Source of the DNA: Apoderus coryli
Lineage: Eukaryota; Arthropoda; Insecta; Coleoptera; Attelabidae
Direction: 5' to 3'
Assembly: GCA_911728435.2 (NCBI GenBank)
Contig: OU452199.1
Coordinates: forward strand, 43,411,253-43,475,252
DNA: 64,000 nucleotides
Shown here: piece after piece, positions 57,082 through 64,000 of the stretch
Numbering within the stretch: the stretch's first letter is position 1
Layout: every line of letters starts with the position of its first letter
Position numbers and translations under genes: made by a program
The notes under the pieces: model-generated
Database searches by the model: none
The model's input: the letters and a program-made list of their open reading frames with translations, nothing else
Told to the model about the DNA's origin: nothing

Positions 57082-57357
57082 TTGCCCCCGTCTTAAAGAC
57101 GTGACACTTGGTTCATGACGATATGTGCAGTCGACTCCCTTATTGCATCTTGATAGCAGATATCGGTTCTCTCGACCGAATTTCTTCCAGGATTCCCCGC
57201 ACATACCAAGATTTCGATTCCCGTAAATCTGAACAGGATCTCTAACATATTCTTGATTATTCGCCAATCCTGACCATCCAAACCGCATGCAATCTTCGGA
57301 ATCGAGTTTTGTAATGTCCTGACTTGCCAACAGGTGTATATTTTCATATTCGTCACA
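57082..57357 (-). mobile_element. Internal remnant and truncated first LTR of the same element
   Basis: The first 36 bp of the LTR recur at 57357-57322 (TGTGACGAATATGAAAATAT on the minus strand). About 240 bp of internal sequence then lead to the polypurine tract. A minus frame across it (KLDSEDCMRFGWSGLANNQE) has no recognised domain. The element is massively deleted. Confidence 0.5.
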
Positions 57358-58922
57358 TTATTTATTATAAAAGCAAACCTTAAACCCACATGTTGCAGAA
57401 TTTACATAAGATACCAAACACAAAGGGAGTCTGAATGTTTGGGGGTTGCGAGGGTCCAAAACTTTATGAGGTACCTTTAACAGGGTATTTGGTTTGAAGA
57501 ATTAAACAATTTGTTAGAACCGCTACCTGGTTGTTTATAAAATCAAATATGGTTACAATTGGATTTGAGACACACCTCCACATTTTGATAAAAATGTTAG
57601 AGCATAATTACAAATTGTTTTTTTCAAATAATTAGTTAAGAAGACCAGGTAAATTTCTAGATGATTTAAATAGAAACTGGTTAAAAATGTAAACGTGTTT
57701 AAAAAGATCCAGCTGCTCTATTCTATTCGAGGAATACTGAATGTGAATATGTCATTGTATCAAAGGGTGTGTTTTTGGCAAAACTACAGATTTTTCTCTG
57801 TGTAGAGATCGTAAAAATGATGACAGGTTAGTAAGTATTTCATTTTATCTGTTAAATATGCATAAAACTGAAAAACTCCAGAATCAGAGATACTGACGAA
57901 GTTGCTATGGTTGCGTTGTACGATATTAGATTAAACTCCGGGAAATTTAAAATATGTTTCAATGAAGGAGAGTGTTTTATATGCGACATGGACTGTCTCA
58001 TGTAAATTAAGTTGTAATTAAAATTTTTTTTTTGCGCCAGTTATTATAGCTTTCGTTGCGAGGAAAACGTAGAATATTGTAGAACCGGTTTTACATTACG
58101 ATTTTCATTTAGTTGCTGAAAGTGTTATTAATTATTAATCAAAATTAATTAATTTCTTGTTCTAAAACAACCACAAAAGAATAGAACTAGAATTTTAATT
58201 AACTTGCCCTTATTTTTGATGCAGAAAAATATTCAAATTGGGGGGATTTAAAATGTTTGAATTTTGACATTTTTTCAATTTGATTATATACCGTTTGTTT
58301 TTCAAATACCCTGTACTATAATATTTATTGAAAAAATATACATAGGCGCCGAAAGCAGGTCTAGGGCTGCTAGGACATCCCAACAAATTAAGTCGGAAGT
58401 GTTAGATCCTTGAAAACATTTGACCCCGCCGACCTAAGTACCACACCAGATTTTCAGATTGTTCTAGAGTCTAGTTTCTCCATAATCGATCGAAACCCTT
58501 CACGTATATTATGTGTGCCGATTAGGAGAGAATAATGAAATACCTATGACCATTGTGGCAGGAAACTAATAATTTTCTGCTACCAAGTCCTGCCTACACA
58601 CATCGACAGCAAAAAAATCACGAATCCAAATTCCTTTTATTTTCATCAAATAATTTTTATTTAACCTTTACTCTGGTATGTGACAAGCACTCTAAAAGAG
58701 CACCATTTGACTTTGGCTCTGGTGCGTTGATACATCTATTGTATGCAGTGGCGTGCATACACGTTAGTTTAATGGTATTTACATTTAATTAAAGAAAATA
58801 TTGTTTCACCAAAACTCTATTTGTTCTCAAATATTATAAGCAGAAGAGAGGAGGCTAACAATATTAGCATGTGCGATATGTGGCGGTTTTTAACTTTTTA
58901 TTTCTACATCTCAAGTTATTTT
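57358..58922. other. AT-rich spacer, no gene
   Basis: CAGTGGCGTGCATACACG at 58747 looks like a lone hAT end. No coding region is supported. Confidence 0.45.
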
Positions 58923-58957
58923 TACGACGTTTCGTTGCTTATTCGCAACTTAATCAG
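58923..58957 (-). ncRNA. Hammerhead-like motif
   Basis: Minus strand: CTGATTA, one extra A, GTTGC-GAATAA-GCAAC hairpin, then GAAACGTCGTA. One core base is off (G8 to U). It closely resembles the motif at 62731-62761. Confidence 0.4.
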
Positions 58958-59099
58958 ATTTCTTATTGACACACATTTCTAACTAATATGTGCCATGTGA
59001 TATCATATGAACTTAAATACTCAAGAAATAGTGATTTGGAAAATATATGAAACAAAGGTTCAAAAACCAAAATAATTGGTTCAACCCTTCAGCTGAAGG

Positions 59100-59956
59100 C
59101 GTGTTTAAAACTTCAATTGGTAGAGTACGAAGAATCACAGTACTATGATATTGCAAGATCCTCATGTGACCTATCAAGAGATTGAGACAACCTTAGGCAT
59201 TAGTGGGACCAGCATACATTCAATATTGCATAAACATTTGACTGTCAAAAAATTTTGTTCGCGTTGGATCCCACACAATTTGTCAATCGCTCAAAAAAAG
59301 GCTCGTGTCGATTGGTCGAAAGAAATGCTCAAAAAATACGATCGCGGTGCTTCGAAACACGTCTATGACATCGTGACAGGTAATGAATCGTGGATTTACG
59401 CGTATGAGCCCGAAAGTAAACAGCAGTCGACTGTATGGGTGTTTCAAGATGAGCCAAATCCAACAAAAGTTGTTCGCACAGAAGCAATTCCAAGCTAATG
59501 GTCGCCTGTTTTTTCGGAAAGATTGGACATGTCGCAACCGTACCACTAGAACAACGCAGAACTGTCAATTCTGAGTGGTACACAACCATTTGTTTGCCAG
59601 TTGTCTCCCAAGAAATCAGGAAAACCAACCGCCGAAGACGGATCACTCTTCAACACGACAATGCGAGCTTTCACACATCGGCTCAAACAACTGCATTTTT
59701 GAGCATCCGAAACATCGATTTGATGACTCATCCGCCGTACAGTCCTGACTTGGCACCGAATTACTTCTTTTTATTCCCGTACGTAGAAAACAAACTGAGA
59801 GGTCAACGTTTTTCGACACATGAAGAAGCGGTTGCTGCCTTCAGAATGCATGTTTTGGAGATACCTCAATCAGAGTGGCAAAAGTGCTACGACAATTGGT
59901 TCAAACGCATGCAAAAGTATATAGATCTTCATGGGGAATATTTTGAAAAACAATAA
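59100..59956 (+). pseudogene. mariner transposase, frameshifted, catalytic triad broken
   Basis: Two overlapping frames cover most of a mariner transposase. The first starts at 59145: VTYQEIETTLGISGTSIHSI (second helix-turn-helix), VDWSKEML, then VTGNESWIYAYEPE. The second, from 59498, has MVACFFGKIGHVATVPLEQR, ITLQHDNASFHTS, HPPYSPDLAPNYFFLFPYVE and IDLHGEYFEKQ. In the D-D-34-D triad the first Asp is Asn (AAT for GAT, in TGNE), the second is kept (HDNA), and the third is Tyr (TAC for GAC, in LAPNY). A frameshift lies near 59490. The N-terminal 60 or so residues are missing. The enzyme is therefore inactive. The TIRs were not found. Confidence 0.92.
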
Positions 59957-61309
59957 AGTGATTTTCAAAACAAATTCAAATTCATTTCGCCAGTAAGATA
60001 TTCAGCTCAACAAAACACAGGGTTTTTGTACCCACAAATTTAGCTTGCCTGGATGCTAGTTGTGTGTGTTTTTCTGATCAATTCCAACAGATATGCGGGT
60101 TGACTATGTTGGAAAAAAAAATTGGTCTGCGTATAGCATGACAAAATCCCAAATATTGCTCATTATCGTCATTTACAATCATGTGAGGGTACCTAGAATA
60201 CGACTTACAATAGCCGCTAGTGTTGCTTCATTTTTGACAGCATTAACAATATATCTTTGTCACAAAACCAGCGGTGAAGGTGGTCAGTTCTATGAATTAA
60301 AATCACGTTCTCAGAGTGTGGTGTAAAGTTATCGGTCTATTTTATAATAAAAAATCACTGTTCAAGCAGTGTTCCGAGTTCTGGTTGTACCATTTAAACT
60401 GAGTGCAAAGTTCATTGGATGGTGAACATTATACCGGAGAATCAATGCCTTGGTGGGTCTTCAGAAGTGGGCAAGATGCGCTGGCTAGACCACGGGACCT
60501 CCTCTTGAAGTCGATATCTGGAACACGTTTAAATCAAAATTGGCTGTCAACAATTCAAGGTCATAGTTGACAAATCCGCTTTAAAATCTCTGAAAATTTA
60601 GTTAAATATTCAGGTTATATTTTAGCTCTCACCTATTTTCTTTCCTTCCTTTTATGTTTACACGGCACGACGCTGGCCTCGTCCAAGTGTCCGGAATAGC
60701 AAACAGTTTTTTTCAGCATCTTCGTTTACTTCCACCTCGCGAATCTCAAGTCAATATTTACCCGCTCCCGGACCGGTGTATTCGTTTTAAGCAAGAAGCA
60801 GCAGCAGAAACTGGAATCTGCTTAGATTCTTTTATATATTTTTTGTACCATTTCTATAAAAGCACAGACAAACACACACACAGTCGAATATATATTCTCC
60901 TGATTTGATTGCGAATAAATGAAATCGCTTTGATTTTGCTGTTTTATTTTTCATTAAGGTTGAGAAACTGTAATTGATGTTTGTTTATCTAAATACTTAG
61001 AATGCTTTTTTCGACAGACTAAACTAAGTACATAAAATTTAATTTTACCTAAGAAGTAGGGATTGAAGTGGATACATTCATGTAAAGCAAGATGAATGTG
61101 ACCAGCTAACGTAAAATATTTCGCCAATTCCGGTTATACCTAGTCTTTTATTATATTTTTTGATTCCTTATTCATTTCGGAGTATTTTGTTTTAGGACTT
61201 CTCAAGGCAGCGTGTAGTTTGTATTGTCTTTAAATTAAAGATCTCAACGTAGCACTGCACACAGAAATGCGTTAACGTATAACGGGCTGAAAGAGATTTC
61301 CATTATGTG
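59957..61309. other. Spacer, no gene
   Basis: Includes the mariner 3' flank. Short frames at 60093 and 60654 show no family. Confidence 0.45.
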
Positions 61310-61352
61310 TCACGGTAGTTCAATTGGTAGAACACCTGACCGGCAATCAAGC
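61310..61352 (+). repeat. tRNA-like half (D arm and anticodon arm)
   Basis: GGTAGTTCAATTGGTAGAAC has an A-box/D-arm pattern, followed by ACCTGACCGGCAATCAAG, which resembles an anticodon arm. No T arm or B box follows; a LINE fragment begins at once. It could be a tRNA-derived SINE head or a chimeric 5' end. Confidence 0.35.
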
Positions 61353-61990
61353 TTGCCTTTAACAAGCAGCAAGTAACTAACTTAGTGCTGCTTGACATGG
61401 AAAAGGCATTTGACAGGGTATAGCACGAAGGACTTCTGTCCAAACTGCTCCGCCTCAACATACCTGGACATCTGCTAACACTACTGAAGTCGTACCTTTC
61501 AGACAGGACTTTCAAAGTGCGAATAAATAGCACATCATCTCGCCTCCGAACTCTAAAAGCAGGCACAGTTCTCGCTCCTAAGTTGTACACCCTTTATACT
61601 TCTGATATCCTCAAATATCCCCACACTAAGCTTGCCCTATACGCCGATGATACGACCCTTTACACACAGCTACCACGCCAACGCAGCTAATCGACATATA
61701 CGAATCCACATGACGCGACTTGAAGACTACTATAAAACTTGGAAAATAAAGATAAACCCGACCAAGACAGAACAAATCATACTGACAAAAAAATACAAGA
61801 AACCAAAATATTCGAAAAACTAAAAATAGGCGACGCAATAGTCGATCCACAACGACAACCTGTGACTCATCTGGGAGTGAAGCTCGATCGAACACTGAGT
61901 TTCAAGTGTTTACCCATCTACTTGGATAATAGGCCGTAGACAAACAGTGCATCGCTAGATTTATCTTTCGCAAGGCTGCAAACGGACAAT
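61353..61990 (+). pseudogene. Jockey-clade LINE RT core
   Basis: The frame carries LVLLDMEKAFDRV (motif A, then a TAG in place of Trp), LSKLLRLNIPGHLLTLLKSY, a shortened motif B (AGTVLAPKLYTLYTSDI lacking PQGS), and KLALYADDTTLY (motif C). A shifted frame follows with KINPTKTEQIILTKK and HLGVKLDRTLSFK. The catalytic Asp residues of motifs A and C are kept. Endonuclease and C-terminus are missing. Confidence 0.8.
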
Positions 61991-62162
61991 CGACTCGACA
62001 CCTCCTTTAAGCAGGTTTTTCCTAATTTTTCCTGCGTTATTACTCAGAAGCCTTAACAGACAAGTAGCTTAAAAATGTTATATAAATATTTCGCATTCAT
62101 TGCCGACTGCGGACACATTGCTTGGGTAAAGCCTAGGTTGGAGCCGAGCCTACCTCAGACGA
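61991..62162. other. Short spacer between opposite-strand LINE pieces
   Basis: No supported feature. Confidence 0.45.
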
Positions 62163-62620
62163 CTAATATATATAAATTCTATAGATATCATAGGTAAAAG
62201 CTCGCTCGAATGATGAAGTCCTATGTGGTGGTGGAGATATGCGACCCATGAATCTGAGGTTTATGTTGTGTATATCTGACCTAAAACTTATTTTATTATA
62301 AAGATAAGGTGGGCACCTTGTAGACATCAGACCCTGATAGAAACACGCAGCATGATGGAGTCTTCTGCTTCTCATTGAAAGCCAATTTGCAGAAGTCAAT
62401 TTGTGACTTATGGGATCATACTTGCGAATACCATAGATATGACGCAAGCATGATTTCTGCACACGTTGAATGCGATCCTGATCACTTTTGAACAAACATG
62501 GCCCATAAACAATATCGCAGTAGTTAAAATTACTTAAGACTACTAGAACTAGTGCTTTTTTGTAGTTAAATTTGGCAATATATGTTTTTTTTGTCCGCAT
62601 TCCTTTCGTTGTCACAGATT
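62163..62620 (-). pseudogene. LINE RT C-terminal domain
   Basis: A minus-strand frame reads VLVVLSNFNYCDIVYGPCLF, then DQDRIQRVQKSCLRHIYGI and LTSANWLSMRSRRLHHA. This is the post-palm domain of Jockey-like LINEs (FNYCDIVYGP, RxQxxQNxCLR). The frame is open for 150 codons. Both ends are truncated. Confidence 0.75.
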
Positions 62621-62730
62621 CGTTTGCCCAGCAATATTTACACTGATTATTGTTGTGATGTAGTGTAAATGTACCACTTATTTGTTTATTTTAATTTTAA
62701 TGTTTACAGAAATTTTTTTAGAAAAGAGAC

Positions 62731-62761
62731 CTGAGGAAGGCGAATAAGCCGAAACGTTGTA
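62731..62761 (+). ncRNA. Hammerhead-like motif
   Basis: CTGAGGA, one extra A, GGC-GAATAA-GCC hairpin, GAAACGTTGTA. Both core boxes match the consensus, and a very short helix III (A-U, C-G) with a GUA triplet can be drawn. The extra base next to helix II and the absent helix I make activity doubtful. Confidence 0.45.
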
Positions 62762-62883
62762 CCATTGACATGAGATAAAAATGTTTCAAAAGAAAAAAAA
62801 ATCGCTTATAAAATAGAACCTTATTACATCTCAAGAAAGGAAAAGAATAAAAAAATGGTAACAAGGTTCAAGAAAAATACAAT

Positions 62884-62903
62884 ACTATAATAATAATAAT
62901 AAT
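62884..62903 (+). repeat. (TAA)n microsatellite
   Basis: Short TAA/TAATAA tract at the 3' end of the minus-strand LINE that follows. Confidence 0.8.
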
Positions 62904-63405
62904 CTTTATTAGCCATCACAGATACAAACAATGTACATTGGCAAGTCAATTCAATTGAATTACAAAACATAAGTGAATAAAAAACAAAGATAAAACAGAC
63001 GAATCACAGAAATATCATCATAATTACGTCCAACAACAATAAGCAACAGCAAAATACAAATAAACTAATATAAAATATAAAACGAAGTTACGAACAATAT
63101 ATGACATATGATACAATACAACAAATAAATAAAATATATACTACAAATAAAACTATACTGAGGCAGTAAATTCATGCAGGCTGTAGAACGCGCCATTTAT
63201 TAGAATCTTTTTTAATGATTTTTTAAAAACGTTCTCGGTTGAGTAGCACCTTATAACTGAAGGAAGACTGTGAAAATAGGAATAGCCAGCATATAGTGGC
63301 GATTTTTTAAAAAACTCATGTTTGGGGCGAGGCAGGTATAAATTATCCCTTCGTCGAGTAAGATAATTATGTCCGTGCTTGCTGTCTGCGTTTAAATATG
63401 AAACT
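62904..63405 (-). pseudogene. LINE 3' end: C-terminal domain and UTR
   Basis: From 63405 down to about 63145 the minus strand encodes RRRDNLYLPRPKHEFFKKSP, then LYAGYSYFHSLPSVIRC and LINGAFYSLHEFTASV. This is the C-terminus of the same type of LINE as at 4495-5232 (NHLPDSL, LIDQAFYSIDEFLS). A 3' UTR of about 240 bp follows to TCTTTATTA and the repeat at 62884. It is strongly 5' truncated. Confidence 0.65.
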
Positions 63406-64000
63406 AAAATAGTAAATTATGATAATTTAATTAAAAATGTTCAATATAAAACTACGTTACACTGTACATCAAGTTTCCAAACTTCTTTAATCTCGTTAGA
63501 TGACATAAACTTAATTTCCGATGCATTTTCCTACATACAAATCCATTACAATTTCCTCTTAACTCGACGTTTTGTCGATTTTTTTCTTCCTGTCCGGTTA
63601 TTTTTCTTAAAGCACGCTGTTGAATAACTGAAAAAGTCAATTAATCTCCAATTACTTTGAAAACTTTAGAATTAGCCAGTGTAATAAAAATACTCTTGTG
63701 CTGCGCTACAGAATTACAAGGAAACTTCTTCAACGAAAAGTTAAAAACGGGAAAGTTCTTCTCCTGCTCCTAGGGCTGTTTGCAATTTATAATAGTGCGT
63801 TTCGACAATGCAATGGCGTACTGATTTGTTTCTTCCTCTATAGTGGATTTTACACGTTAGTTGCAAATAACGAAAACGAAGACAGAAAGTATGCATGACA
63901 GGGAATTTTTTTTTCCCTAGCATTTAATTAAACTTTTAAGTGTCCCATGAATTTTGGCTTTAAAAATGATGCCAAAGGACATGCACATGTCAATAGCTTC
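63406..64000. other. AT-rich end of window, no gene
   Basis: No supported coding region. Confidence 0.45.

Noticed and set aside
57031..57330. 99-codon minus frame overlapping the LTR start
   Set aside because: It crosses the LTR boundary and shows no gag, protease or RT motif.
15160..58320. Scattered CAGGGT-type transposon ends (15164, 18107, 26383, 37647, 53873, 58310)
   Set aside because: No inverted partner or target duplication could be paired for these, so no element boundaries are claimed.
61310..61352. Functional tRNA gene
   Set aside because: Only the 5' half is tRNA-like; the T arm, acceptor pairing and the usual U33 are missing.
1..64000. CRISPR arrays, bacterial operons or phage genes
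   Set aside because: Spliced gene, LINEs, mariner and hAT elements show a eukaryotic genome; the tandem arrays have no repeat-spacer pattern.

Overview
This window looks like a piece of a large, AT-rich, repeat-packed insect genome. A beetle would fit, but the sequence alone does not fix the order. The evidence is eukaryotic: several clades of non-LTR retrotransposon, Penelope-like elements, mariner and hAT transposons, a Crypton-like tyrosine recombinase, a gypsy-type LTR piece, long satellite-like arrays and one spliced small gene. I see no intact conserved host gene, no rRNA and no complete tRNA. Nearly every recognisable reading frame is a broken mobile-element fragment, so this is a nested transposon graveyard. 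|| Layout. 0-3.3 kb: two reverse transcriptase (RT) remnants. 3.56-6.65 kb: a Tc1/mariner-type DNA transposon with TA target sites and 16-bp TIRs, interrupted by LINE copies on both strands. 6.8-8.9 kb: several LINE fragments. 9.4-13.2 kb: a foldback repeat nested several levels deep. Its left arm holds a 770-bp retroelement with two hammerhead ribozymes, and its centre holds a hAT element that itself holds a LINE fragment. 13.7-14.3 kb: a MITE. 16.1-16.7 kb: a two-exon SAM-domain gene or pseudogene. 19.0-19.7 kb: a tyrosine recombinase with its catalytic residues still present. 21.1-24.05 kb: a 2.9-kb minisatellite. 27.3-33.0 kb: LINE copies with RNase H on both strands. || 33.0-35.7 kb: an R4/Dong-like C-terminus next to a (TAA)n tract, then a LINE whose 5' half is inverted. 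38.4-39.4 and 54.9-56.0 kb: two copies of one dispersed repeat. 41.1-41.9 kb: Dong-like material between TAA tracts. 42.9-46.07 kb: a second hAT carrying a LINE and a 1-kb inverted repeat. 47.7-51.1 kb: a Penelope-like element split by a 2.37-kb Helentron/HINE-like insert with a tandem-repeat core. 54.1-54.8 kb: a LINE. 56.8-57.4 kb: an LTR end. 59.1-59.96 kb: a mariner with two of three catalytic aspartates lost. 61.3-63.4 kb: three more LINE pieces. || The most distinctive signal is a set of hammerhead-type RNA motifs. One at 9908-9961 (minus) matches the full core with three helices, and several weaker relatives sit in Penelope-type termini across the window. Repeat boundaries, target-site duplications and motifs were read by eye. 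No alignment, folding or database search was run, so clade names are family-level judgements.
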